Assembly (NCBI GenBank): GCA_036245525.1
Contig: BTPG01000001.1
Coordinates: 179,020,958 to 179,084,957, forward strand
Length of the DNA stretch: 64,000 bases
Direction of reading: 5' to 3'
Source: Semisulcospira habei
Lineage: Eukaryota; Mollusca; Gastropoda; Semisulcospiridae
Position numbers and translations under genes: made by a program. Below the pieces are notes generated by a model. It was given only the letters and a program-made list of their open reading frames with translations, made no database searches and had not been told where the DNA came from. Positions 51,100 through 61,438 of the stretch are shown here, piece after piece. Each line of letters starts with the position of its first letter. Within the stretch, counting starts at the first letter, position 1.

Positions 51100-53955
51100 C
51101 TACGAGTGATCCACAAAATATTTGAAGAGACCCTTTTTAAAACAGGCTAGCGAGGAGGCGGATTTTACATGGTCTGGAAGGGCATTCCAGATAAGTGCCC
51201 CTGAGAAGGATAAGCTAGTTTTATATAGATCGATCCTTGGTTTTGGGACTATGAAAAGCTTTCTGATGTTTCCAAGCTTGGACTCAGACTTACGGAACAA
51301 AGTGGAGATGTACTCAGGTGTTTTGCGTTTCCACACTTTGAACATAAAGATTGCTTTGTTATATTTAAAATGATCTTGAAGTGGCAGGAGACCTGCTTTT
51401 GAGAGCTTTTCTTCAGTGCTAAGGTGTTGATCAGGGCAGATTATTTTGGCCGCTCGTCTGTGTAGGGAATTGAGTCTCTTTAAATGGACCTCACTACACC
51501 CATCCCATACCGATGACGCGTAATCGATATAAGAACGTATGTGAGCGTTATAAAATAGTTTACGGGTATCTGAATCAGTATAATATTTCAGTTTTGATAA
51601 CATAAAGAGATTTTTGGCTACTATTTTGCATAAGGCGTCTGTATGAGCTTGCCATTTTAGCTGACTGTCAATTTTAATCCCCAGTACTCGATGTTCATTT
51701 ACCTGTTCTACCTGACTACCTTTAAGTGAAAGGTTAAGTAATAGAGGCATTATCTGCTGTTTTTGGCGCGTGGCGACTACCATCGATTTCGTTTTGGCTG
51801 GATGAACAACCATAGAATTGTTTATACACCAAGCTGATACTTCATGAAGACTTTGTTGTAGGTTGTCGGAAATTACCTGTATATCTTTACTAGTAGTATG
51901 AACTGAGGTGTCGTCAGCAAAAAGGTCGCATTGTACATCTTGGCAAGTAATATGTAGAGGCAAATCATTGATAAATAAGCAAAACAGTAGAGGGCCCAGT
52001 ACAGACCCTTGGGGCACACCGAAGCTTACATCTTTGAGAGAGGAGTATGAGCCATGAACAAGAACCTTTTGTTTTCTTTTAGTAAGGTAAGATGTGAAAA
52101 AAGCAACTGCGTCTCCGTTATTGAGGTATGTGTGAAGCTTAGCAGTCAGAATAGTATGGTTAATCAGATCAAAAGCATTCTTAAAATCCAGATAGACTAC
52201 TCCTGTTAACTGTGACTTATTCATACCCTTGAGCCATGTGTCAACAAGGCGTGTAAGTGCTGTGTGGCATGAATGCTGCGGACGAAATCCGGATTGGAAA
52301 GGGTGGAAGAGCTTACGGTTTTCTAGGTAAGCAAGCAGGTGTTTATGAACGTGCCTTTCCAGTGGTTTGGACAAAACAGATAATAAAGAAATAGGCCGAT
52401 AATTATTAGGATCAGAACGATCTTTTGTTTTTGGAAGTGGAATTACTTTGGCATATTTAAGTTCGTTAGGAAAAGTGTTATGCTGGATACAGAGATTATA
52501 AATATAAGTTAAGGATTCTACAATGTATGGGAGAGACAGTTTAAGTATTTTCGGGCTGATGTCATCAGGCCCCGAGGACTTTTTATTTGGAAGGTTACTT
52601 ATAAGTAAACCCACTTCATGAACAGCTAACATAGGGATGTTGAAGGGGGCTGTGCCCATTGTTCTTTGTTGACAAAACTCAGACAGCAAATTTGAACGGT
52701 GATAAGTGTTATCCTGGCTTGGCGATATTAGAGATTTGGCAATCGAAAGAAAATGGTCATTGAATGTATCAGCAGTAAGATTAGTGGGAATGGTAGTTGC
52801 GGTACTTGGAGACCCCCTAGTAAGTGTGTTTAGAAGGCGCCATATAGTAGAGGTATCTTTGCTGTCTTTAACCGTGTCACGAACTAACTTTTTTCTTGCC
52901 TCTCTGATCATGTATTTAACACGGTTACGCTGTTGCTTATATTCAGTGAACATTTTATTGCTACGTAGATCGTTTCTAAGCGCCATCGCCTGCATGATTT
53001 CCGGAGTAAGCCAGGGAGGAAGAGTGTTAGATTTTACCCTCCTCTCGCGTAGAGGAGCATGTTTATTAAGTACATTTAGGAAAAGAGAGTACCAAATACT
53101 GAGGGCGGTATTAGGATCATAGGACAGGAGCACGTCATTAAAAGGAGTATTTTCTAGATCAAATAGAAATTCGTCTTTCCTGAAGTGTTTGAATGTCCTA
53201 TACGTTATAGTTGTATGGCCGTTCTTTTTTGGTTTAGGGAGTTTAGAAGACCAGGAGCAAGCCACAGGATAATGATCACTAACACTAAGATTTGAGACAT
53301 CAACGTCAGAGACGGCTTTGGGTTTATTAGTATATATGTGGTCAATAAGCGTGGAAGTAGTTGGAGTAATTCTGGTGGGTGATTTCACTAACTGTACTAA
53401 GCCAAACAGAGATGACGTTGAGCCCCAGGCGGGGTGCGGCTTAAGTAAATCTATATTAAAATCGCCCAATAGAAGAATGTCGGCCTTCTTTTTTAAAGCT
53501 CTGTCAAGGTTATGACTAAACTGATCGTACCACTCAAAAGTTGAGGCGGGATTTCTATATAAGAACCCAATTAATACCGGTTTTGATTTCGGACACTTGA
53601 CTTCGACCCATACGCACTCCACCCCCATCATTTCTAGGTCGACGCGTCGATGAACTAAATGCTGGATAGAATTATGAATATAGACAGCGATGCCAGTTTG
53701 ACCGGGAGACAAGGGGTCTCGTCTAATAACTGAAAAATTGGGGATACTGATTGCTGCATCGCTTACACAGGAACTCAGACGCGTCTCACTGAGTCCAAAC
53801 AGGTGGAACGGTGTAGGATCGTTAATATATACAGATATGTCGGCTAGTTTGTTGTACAAATGAAACACATTGAGGTGCCCTATTCTCATAACTGCACCTT
53901 TGATGGAAAATTCGCTTGGACTTATTACAAAATACAGAGTGCACAAGATAAACAA
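51100..53955 (-). CDS. CR1/L2-like ORF2: AP endonuclease plus reverse transcriptase, intact
   Basis: 951 codons without a break. The first part of the frame (about 25 residues) may precede the real start at MRIGHLNVFHLYNK. The endonuclease occupies residues about 25-245: LFGLSETRLSSC, LLLGDFNIDLLKPH, LIDHIYTN and VSDHYPVACSW. The reverse transcriptase runs from about residue 440: NKKSSGPDDISPKILKLSL, NNYRPISLLSVLSKPLERH, FQSGFRPQHSCHTAL, GVVYLDFKNAFDLINHT, GVPQGSVLGPLLF and FADD at about residues 679-682 (51910-51921). The C-terminal domain is as in the other copies. The endonuclease nicks the target and the RT copies element RNA there. All catalytic boxes that can be read are intact, so the enzyme could be active. 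Confidence 0.92.
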   Translation of the reverse strand: MFILCTLYFVISPSEFSIKGAVMRIGHLNVFHLYNKLADISVYINDPTPFHLFGLSETRLSSCVSDAAISIPNFSVIRRDPLSPGQTGIAVYIHNSIQHLVHRRVDLEMMGVECVWVEVKCPKSKPVLIGFLYRNPASTFEWYDQFSHNLDRALKKKADILLLGDFNIDLLKPHPAWGSTSSLFGLVQLVKSPTRITPTTSTLIDHIYTNKPKAVSDVDVSNLSVSDHYPVACSWSSKLPKPKKNGHTTITYRTFKHFRKDEFLFDLENTPFNDVLLSYDPNTALSIWYSLFLNVLNKHAPLRERRVKSNTLPPWLTPEIMQAMALRNDLRSNKMFTEYKQQRNRVKYMIREARKKLVRDTVKDSKDTSTIWRLLNTLTRGSPSTATTIPTNLTADTFNDHFLSIAKSLISPSQDNTYHRSNLLSEFCQQRTMGTAPFNIPMLAVHEVGLLISNLPNKKSSGPDDISPKILKLSLPYIVESLTYIYNLCIQHNTFPNELKYAKVIPLPKTKDRSDPNNYRPISLLSVLSKPLERHVHKHLLAYLENRKLFHPFQSGFRPQHSCHTALTRLVDTWLKGMNKSQLTGVVYLDFKNAFDLINHTILTAKLHTYLNNGDAVAFFTSYLTKRKQKVLVHGSYSSLKDVSFGVPQGSVLGPLLFCLFINDLPLHITCQDVQCDLFADDTSVHTTSKDIQVISDNLQQSLHEVSAWCINNSMVVHPAKTKSMVVATRQKQQIMPLLLNLSLKGSQVEQVNEHRVLGIKIDSQLKWQAHTDALCKIVAKNLFMLSKLKYYTDSDTRKLFYNAHIRSYIDYASSVWDGCSEVHLKRLNSLHRRAAKIICPDQHLSTEEKLSKAGLLPLQDHFKYNKAIFMFKVWKRKTPEYISTLFRKSESKLGNIRKLFIVPKPRIDLYKTSLSFSGALIWNALPDHVKSASSLACFKKGLFKYFVDHS

Positions 53956-54587
53956 TGAAGAAACAATTGAATACAGAAAAACACGGAAATAAAAAATACT
54001 ATAAAACTATAAAACGATAAAAGGCCACGTAATTGAATAAAAGTCCTCCAGAGAACAAGTAGCCGTTAAGCTACTGAGCTCTCAAAAAAAAAAAAAAAAA
54101 ACTCGCTGCGGGAGTGACTGAACCACAAGAAAAAAGTGACGCAACTTGAAACGCCGCATGGAACACCTGTATGTTCGGCTGTCACTAAGTTCCCTTCTTT
54201 GTCGTTCCAGTACAATTTTAATTAAATCACTCAAGCTAATAGTCTGTCTCACTGTAAAGACACGAAAGAGGCTGAAAATTAAGTCTTTCTTAAATGAGCA
54301 CAATCTTTACAGTGTAAACTAACACAGTCTCTGGTGGTAACACTCAATGTTACTGTCACATCAGTTTATGACCAACGCGGCTAGAAGGTAGAACCAAAGT
54401 AATCAATAAACAGCACAGTGGATGCAGACAATAACGTTGGTAGTCACTCTAACTGATTTACGGTAAGAACAAGTTACATCTGTAACAATAGCAGTCAGCT
54501 TGCCGTGCTCGTGTTCACAATCACCAAATATAAACGTCTAATTAAAGCGTCAGTAAATCAGTGATGAACTAGTTCAACAAATGAAAA

Positions 54588-54657
54588 TTAACCCTTTTGT
54601 TCATGCATCCACCGGTGCTGTTTGCAGCATCGGTGGTTGCATGCACAACGGGGTTAA
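54588..54657 (-). repeat. Hairpin 2 between ORF1 and ORF2, minus-strand copy
   Basis: 70-bp inverted repeat bounded by TTAA. Counterpart of 7796-7865, with one pair near the base disrupted (CCCCGTTG against CAAAAGGG). Confidence 0.85.
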
Positions 54658-54769
54658 GCAAGTTAGTGGCAGATAAATCCCTGTAGGAAAGGCTGCGGTT
54701 AACTTGTCAGTTGATATCGCAGCTAATCAGTTAATAGTAGACACCACCTATTAACCCAACAATGGACAA

Positions 54770-54871
54770 TTAATCCTCCTGTTCATGCATCCATCGGTAC
54801 TGTTTGCAGCATGTACTGTTTGCAGCATGTACTGTTTGCAGCACCGGTGGTTGCATGCACAGGAGGGTTAA
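54770..54871 (-). repeat. Hairpin 1 between ORF1 and ORF2, minus-strand copy, expanded loop
   Basis: Counterpart of 7614-7683, bounded by TTAA. The loop contains GCAGCATGTACTGTTT repeated about three times, lengthening the hairpin to 102 bp. The stem uses CTCCTG/CAGGAG. Confidence 0.85.
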
Positions 54872-54879
54872 TGAGATTA

Positions 54880-55993
54880 TTAGCCGGTAAAGCCCTGAAT
54901 GAATGGCTGTAGGAGCTGCGCAAGCATGCGCATCCTCTGCGTTGCGTCTAATCCGGGTGTAATGGCAGGGCTCTCCCACCCTCTGGTCGGTGTGGGATTA
55001 GCGGTGGCGAGGGCGTGAAGGGCGCTGTTAGGGCCTTGGTCGGAGGGTGGAATGCGCGGAAATTCGCGTTCTGACGGAGTGAACTGCCCGGCGTGACCTT
55101 GCTGGGGACAGAATGTCGGGGGGTAACCAGGCTGGGCAGAGTTGTAACTGGCATTGTCAGACATGTTGAACTGGGTTTGAGCAGAATGGGCTTGGCAAAT
55201 TTGAGACTGTTGAAAATGGGCTTGAACGTGGTTGGAATTAGCTTGGCTGGGAGGGGTTTGGTTGTTGTGGGGGTGGGCGTTGATGTGGGCATGGTTGGGG
55301 TGGGAATGGTTGGGATGGGTATGGACTTTGAAATTGTTTCCTCCATTTGCTTGTCCCCATCCTGTGCCCCTGCCAGAAGCCTGATTCTGGTAGTGCTGTG
55401 GTCCTCGATTTTGAGGGTTGGTAGGCGCATGACGATCCGTTTTCGGCACATCGTATCCCGGTGAGCGGCGTGCTGCTCCGGCGAACCTGATGGCGAGTGC
55501 CAGTCGCTTGGTGCCTTCCTCTGTCAGGTGACTTCTGTCTCTCTGGAACAGAGTCTGACGCGGCGCAAGATTAGCTGTCAAGAAACGGGGGACATGGTCG
55601 ATGTAGGGGATCTTGACCTGCTCACACACAGCCCTGAGATTGTCGTTGGAAGCAAACACAGCCTTTGCCAGGTAATGTTCAGTTCCACCTGGAATAATGC
55701 AGGATATGTACACAGCGGCGCTGGGAAAGGCTGAGCGTAGGAAACGGAAGAGCTGGTCCCAGGACTGCTTGCTGACGGCGCCCACTTTGCAGCTGTTGAT
55801 ACCAACATGCGTCGTCACACGGCGGATGTGGGGCATTGGTGGCAAAGTGCGGAGCCACTCAGTGACATCAGCTACAGTCAGGCCGGAGACAGACAGATTC
55901 TGTACAAGGGCACCGTCGACAGACATCCTGCGCTCGTCAACACCTTTCAGCACAGAATCCCCGATTAACAGCGTGTTGACACCTGGTCGTACG
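54880..55993 (-). CDS. CR1/L2-like ORF1 with SGNH esterase domain
   Basis: The frame is open from 56133, but its first 46 or so codons are L2 and (TC)n sequence. The element starts at about VRPGVNTLLIGDSVLKGVD. The SGNH-type blocks are GDSV (about 55952-55964), then HVGINSCKVG (block III Gly-x-Asn) and RDRSHLTEEGTKRL (Asp/His block). These are followed by a His, Asn, Gln and Pro-rich tail (HPNHSHPNHAHINAHPHNNQ) to the stop at 54880. ORF1 proteins with this domain occur in CR1/L2 elements. The native start codon is lost, so in this copy expression would depend on fusion to upstream sequence. Confidence 0.85.
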
Positions 55994-55999
55994 TAGAGA

Positions 56000-56317
56000 G
56001 AGAGAGAGAGAGAGAGAGAGGTGAGGGGAAAGACGGTCCCTGTAGATGATGGCAATGCCACCCCCTCTGGAAGCTCGCGGGAAGGAGGCCAGGCGGTAGC
56101 CACTCGGAATGACGCTGGCGATGATGGGTTCATCGCCAGCTGAGCGGAGCCACGTTTCGGTGATCACGACAACATCTAGGTCATTGTCTAGAATGAAATC
56201 TGAAATCACGTCGGCTTTGCCATCTTTGTAGACAGACTGTGCATTGAAAAGACACAGTTTTAGGTTGGATGAGACAGCAGAGGAAGAGGGAGAAGAAACG
56301 GACGAAGAAGAGGACAA
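56000..56317 (-). pseudogene. L2-type endonuclease, N-terminal part
   Basis: Reads SSNLKLCLFNAQSVYKDGK, then DLDVVVITETWLRSAGDEPI, GYRLASFPRASRGGGIAIIY and RDRLSPHLSL, the start of an AP endonuclease (Asn and Glu catalytic blocks NAQS and TETW). It continues at 50750. The upstream N-terminus is Ser-rich and merges with the polypurine tract. Confidence 0.8.
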
Positions 56318-56690
56318 AGGAGGAGGAGGGTGGGGAGGGGGGGGGGAAAGAGGAGGGAGGGGGAAAGAGGGGGAGGGGGTAGGAGGAAAAGACGGGGAAG
56401 GAGAACCGGGTAAGAAAGAGGATGCGAGAGGAGGGTGAGGGGGGGATGGGAAAGGGGGAGGAAGGAGAGTAGGAAAAGATGAGGGAGGGGGAGGAGGAAG
56501 GGGGGGGGGGGCGGGGGAGGGACAAGGAGGAAAAAGCAGGCGAAGGAGGAGGGGGTGAGGGGAGGGAGGGGGAGAGGGTGGGGGAGGAGGCGGCTTAGCA
56601 GAGCAGGGAGCGGTAAATGAGGAAGAGCGGAGAAGAAATGGGAGAAGAAGGAAGAGAAGACGGGGAGGTGGAAGGGGATAGGAAAAGGGG
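56262..56690. repeat. Long polypurine tract (plus strand)
   Basis: About 430 bases that are almost entirely G and A on the plus strand, with many runs of G (for example 56333-56350 and 56501-56514). It falls in the 5' part of the L2 element. Pro/Ser-rich minus-strand frames over it are low-complexity artefacts or a very degenerate N-terminus. Confidence 0.85.
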
Positions 56691-56942
56691 AAGAAGTGTG
56701 TGGTTGTGTGTGTGGTGGTGAGTCGTGCCTTCTGCTAATTCCGCCCCTGCGGCCTCTCTTTCGCGATCGGATGCCGCGTAAGGCATCTGCAACACTGTCC
56801 GCGGCACCGGCCGCGCAGTAGGTGGTGTGGCGACATAGATATAGCAGTTGTTGGCGTGTGTATCTGATGAGCATGATTGTTTGTGAGGACAAGAAAGAGA
56901 AAGACGGGACGAGGGTGCAGTAGGGTGTATGAGCAAGTTTGT

Positions 56943-56945
<3 letters not shown>

Positions 56946-57017
<72 letters not shown>
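56946..57017. repeat. (GT)n microsatellite
   Basis: About 72 bases of GT, close to the junction between L2 and I-type sequence. Confidence 0.96.
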
Positions 57018-57019
<2 letters not shown>

Positions 57020-57093
57020 CGGTGTGGTAGGGGAACGACCTGATAATATGCAAGGGAGAAAATGTACAGTAGGTGTGTGTGTGTGTTAACATT

Positions 57094-58161
57094 TTAATTG
57101 GTTATAGTTATCTGTTCATGGAACTTAGCTTTTATTGGGCTAAAAATTATTAGCTGTGTTTTATCACTGGCCAGCTCAAAGCCATTTATTTCAAGATATC
57201 TTTGGATTACGTGGATTGCCTTCTGGAATTTATTGGATTTTTCTGAAGGTATTTCCCTATATCCTAGGTTATTTGTTTTAACTGGTTTCCAAATAACAAT
57301 GTCGTCGGCAAATTGAGATAATTTTAAAGAAGTATTTGTATATTTATCAAGCTTGGATTTTAGGTAGGCAGGAAGATCTGCCATCATAATATTGAATAGC
57401 GTCGGGGCAAGGCAAGTGCCTTGTTGTACCCCGCAGTCAGTTTTGTGTGTCACAGAGAGCCTGTGCTTGACCTGCAAAGTTCGCTGCAGAAAATGTTGTA
57501 AGTAATTATACATATTTCCAGTTAGGCCAAGCATTTTAACCTTCTGTAACAATTTTTTATGCCAGACGTCGTCAAACGCTCGTTTGACGTAGAAGAAGCA
57601 GGCCATTACTTTTTGGTTTTTCTTGAAGGCCTGCTTAATTGATGAAGAAAGGGTATACAATTGATCTGAAGTAGACCTATATTTACGAAACCTGGCTTGT
57701 ATGGTTGGAATTACCTTATTTTTTTCCAGGTAATATTCCATGCGACTTTTTATAAGTCGCTCAAAGATCTTACTAATGTGTGAAGTGAGGGTTATAGGTC
57801 GGTATGACGGAAGATTTCTTTTTTTTTTTTTTTTTGGTTTAAGTATGGGGATTACTATCCCATGCTGCCAAGTCTGCGGTAGGAGGCCCTCCCTATAGCA
57901 TTGATTAAATAATTTAAGAAGATTTCTTCCCTCAAAGGGAAGATTCCTTAACATAATATAGGTTATCTCATCCTGTCCTGGTGAGGTTTTTGCAGCCTTT
58001 ACTTGAGACAGTACGGTATCTAATTCAGATATGGTTAAGGGGATATTAATCGAAGAAAAGTCTTCCAGTAAGGGAAGAGGAGGATTTTGAAATGCTGCTT
58101 TACTTTCTTCCGTAGTTCTAAAATTTCTTGCTATCAGATAAAATTTGTTTGGTGGCAGCAA
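57094..58161 (-). pseudogene. I-type non-LTR reverse transcriptase core
   Basis: 355 codons: KTSPGQDEITYIMLRNLP, NLPSYRPITLTSHISKIFER, IQARFRKYRSTSDQLYTL, FFYVKRAFDDVWH, VQQGTCLAPTLFNIM and the intact catalytic FADD (QFADDIVIW). The frame ends at an internal junction (HEQITITN then stop). The rest of the ORF, including RNase H, is at 46606-47556, across the nested L2 block. About 40 codons appear to be missing at the junction. A K-run (PKKKKKR) at 57822-57836 may hide an indel. Confidence 0.8.
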
Positions 58162-58383
58162 AAGTTTCGGCCAAGACTTCTTCTTTTTCCTGATCAGTAG
58201 TATATTTAAGTCCCTTGTTTATCAGTGGGACTGGGGAGGGATTGTACTTATTTTTTTATTTTTTAACAATTTTCCAAGCTTTACCCATGTCAGTAGGTGA
58301 TTGAATTTCTACATTAATTTAATGATCTAAGTGTTTAAGTTTTGCCATGGCTGTAGTTTTATTACATTCAATGTTTGCCGACC

Positions 58384-58962
58384 TCATTGCTGCATGGTAA
58401 GGTTTAAAGGTGTTCGGAACTTTTTCCACTTATAGGCTCGCTTCTTGTCTTTCACAGCCCTGTCACAATCATCGGTCCACCAGGGGTTGGCTGGTCTGCC
58501 GGCGGGAGCACCCCTGCTACATGGGATAGCTACCTCTGCGGCTTTATTTATGACCCCAGTGAGAGTGGCATCCGAAGTGTCGACACCCCCAATGTTTTGT
58601 CTCACTGAGGCCTCATACAGAGGCCAATTTGCCTTTTCATATAAAAATTTACCTTTGTTTTGGGGGAGGTTAGAAGCCTGTTGTGGTCTCTGATTTAGTT
58701 CTATGGATATCGGGAGATGATCGCTTCCCATTGCGTCATCGCCCAACATCCAAGAAGCATCTAGATAAAAATTTGGGGAGATAAGAGTTAAATCGACCGC
58801 TGATGGATGTTGATGATCGCTATCCGGTATTCTGGTTATGTCACCACTGTTTAGAATCAATAAATTTGAGTTAAGAATGTCTTCTGCTTGTTTATGTGCT
58901 ATGTTACATGTGGGCGGAATTTTTGTGAGCCACAGAGGGTGATGGATGTTAAGGTCCCCCAT
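58384..58962 (-). pseudogene. I-type endonuclease, C-terminal half
   Basis: 192 codons: MGDLNIHHPLWLTKIPPT (the GDLN block), then GSDHLPISIELNQRPQ (SDH block) and a linker to the RT (NPWWTDDCDRAVKDKKRAYK). The N-terminal endonuclease half is not readable upstream (58963-59040). Between this frame and the RT (58162-58383) the reading is broken. Confidence 0.75.
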
Positions 58963-59039
58963 GACTATCCATGGCCATCATGATCCCCAGCACATCGCCG
59001 TTTGAGATCGCAATAGCAATGGAGCCTGGCAAGTGCTGT

Positions 59040-59405
59040 ACTGGCGGTGCTACCAGAAAATTCTGGAGGCGGAATATTTTTTAGCATCCCCCCTCGGGGG
59101 GAGGTCTGGATATTCTCCAGCAGATGGCGGGCGCCTTGGGGTACTCCCTACTGCTTTATGTAGTAGGTGTTCAGTGGAAGGCTCAAAATGATAGGTCTGT
59201 CATTCCTTCTCTCCCACTACCCTCTCTTTTCTGGAACTAGTGAGTGATGCAGTCACAAAAAGGGCAGCTGATGTCCTGATGACACAATGCAAGCTTACCA
59301 GCCTGGGATTCCATGGCATTAGCACAGCATTCTCAGAATTGAATGAAAAATTACGTCCCTTGGAGCTAATCTGATTGAGTGCATTTTTTGGCTTTGGGCC
59401 ACACC
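59040..59405 (-). repeat. Right arm of the long inverted repeat; 5' region of I-type element
   Basis: Inverted relative to 46018-46320. It has a 50-bp segment absent from the left arm (about 59190-59240) and ends in (TA)n, like the left arm. Confidence 0.8.
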
Positions 59406-59409
59406 TTTG

Positions 59410-59541
<132 letters not shown>

Positions 59542-59682
59542 GGAGGTAATCCAACTATTAACTCATTTGTGTTCAATGATTGTCCCCCTTGACATGGACA
59601 TCCATTGCAAAGGTAATTAATTGGGTCTTTCTTCTTCAATTAGTTTTTGAAAGAAACAACAAGCAAACTTGCACATCTTTCC

Positions 59683-60140
<458 letters not shown>

Positions 60141-60350
60141 TAGAGAGAGACAATAGGAGATCCGTAAGGCAATGATTTCAATAAGACCGCATCGGTCATT
60201 AAATTACGTCATTTTTAATATTAAAATTTTTGACCCCATTACACCCCCGTTATTACCGAATCAACCCTTTGATTTTTAAAAAGTGACAAGCATGACTGAT
60301 GCAGCCTCATTGATCTGATTATCTTACGGATCTCCTATTGTCTCTCTCTA
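60141..60350. repeat. Terminal inverted-repeat hairpin of Polinton-type element, copy 2
   Basis: Bases 60141-60168 are a perfect 28-nt reverse complement of 60323-60350. The arm differs from copy 1 at several bases (GGAGATCCGTAAG here, TGAGTCCCGATAGA there), yet each arm matches its own partner. The loop is about 90 percent identical to copy 1. Confidence 0.8.
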
Positions 60351-60621
60351 TAACTATTGTCTCTGTCAACACCTAATCATTTACCTGTCTAAGTGATTTC
60401 AGTGGAACTTTATATGTTACTAATAAGTTACAACTAACTTTTAGGAACCTGCAGAGGTAACCTTTAAGTTAGTTATCACAAGAACTTATTAATTACTTAC
60501 CATAAGAACTTATTAATTTCTTACTGTAAGTTCTTATAAGTTCTTACAACAACTTCACTTAAGTCACAACTTACTCGGTCAGATTTGTCAAGATACAAGG
60601 ACAATAAAAAACTTTTTTCTC

Positions 60622-61411
60622 TCAGTAGTACTCTGGCGGTGGTGCAGATGGGGTTAAATAATCAGGCCTAAACTGTGTAAGTGGCATGACATCTCTCTGT
60701 GAAGTGTATGACATTATTAAACGATTACCAAGTCTGATTTTTATTTGTTTAAAAGATTGTGTAGCTTTTCTGTGGTTTCCTGTACCCCTATCCTTTTTCC
60801 CTCTGCTAAAAAAACTAGCCTTCAGTTCTTCAACATTCACGGGAGACTGACTACGCATTTTATTTTGTATTTCTGATTTCATTTGTTTGTAGTTATTTAA
60901 ATCATCCTGGACTTGCTTAAATTCTTCATCACTAATAAAATTGTCCTGCAACGCTTTACTTATAATAAGTTTAAGACTACTCAGTTTTGCACTTGCCAAC
61001 TTGCTTCATGTTTTTCTAACTTTGTGTGAAACCTCTTGTTTATGGCATCCAAACCAAAGCAAGCCAGTCCTGTGGCAATGCTAGCTCCTTCCAGTCCGAT
61101 TCCAACCAAACTTCCAATTCCAGTTGAAATCAATACAATACCTCTCCTACAGAACAACCAGCTGAAAAAGCCCCAACAGCCATAGATGTATTTTGTACAG
61201 AATTGAAAATGGTCTGATACCTCCTTCTGCATCTGGAGTACCTCGCTTCTTCACTTTCCAAATATTTAATTGCTTCTGTAATATTATTTAATCTGAATGC
61301 GTCTGCCGGTAATGTTTTATCTGATGCAATTGGCATATGTGGATCAAGCGCAAACGACGACACAGTCTCAGGCGCAAGTGTCGTCGGTAGTTGTGGATAG
61401 AAGTTTACCAT
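60622..61411 (-). pseudogene. Polinton-type protein with hydrophobic segment and PSAP/PPxY tail (copy 2)
   Basis: Homologue of 26801-27618, in three overlapping frames (61411-61130, 61232-60981, 60999-60622), so at least two indels are present (near 61145 and 61000). The C-terminal frame is continuous through MRSQSPVNVEELKASF and on to QRDVMPLTQFRPDYLTPSAP, ending PPPEYY. This shows that the late-domain-like tail belongs to the same protein as the hydrophobic segment (AVGAFSAGCSVG, ISTGIGSLVGIGLEG). PSAP and PPEY overlap in PSAPPPEY. Copy 1 has Leu in place of the third Pro. Confidence 0.7.
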
Positions 61412-61438
61412 ATTTTTTTATTGACAAATATTTTTTAT

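Larger units (their letters stand above)
50746..55996 (-). mobile_element. Near-complete CR1/L2-like retrotransposon, minus strand
   Basis: Reads, on the minus strand, ORF1 (truncated at its 5' end), two intergenic hairpins, ORF2, 3' UTR and an (ATTGATTC)n tail (50746-50778) with the shared CCGTTGTAAAATAAA block. It is inserted in the endonuclease of an L2 element inside (TC)n. ORF2 is intact, so it is the youngest-looking copy of the family in the window. Confidence 0.88.
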
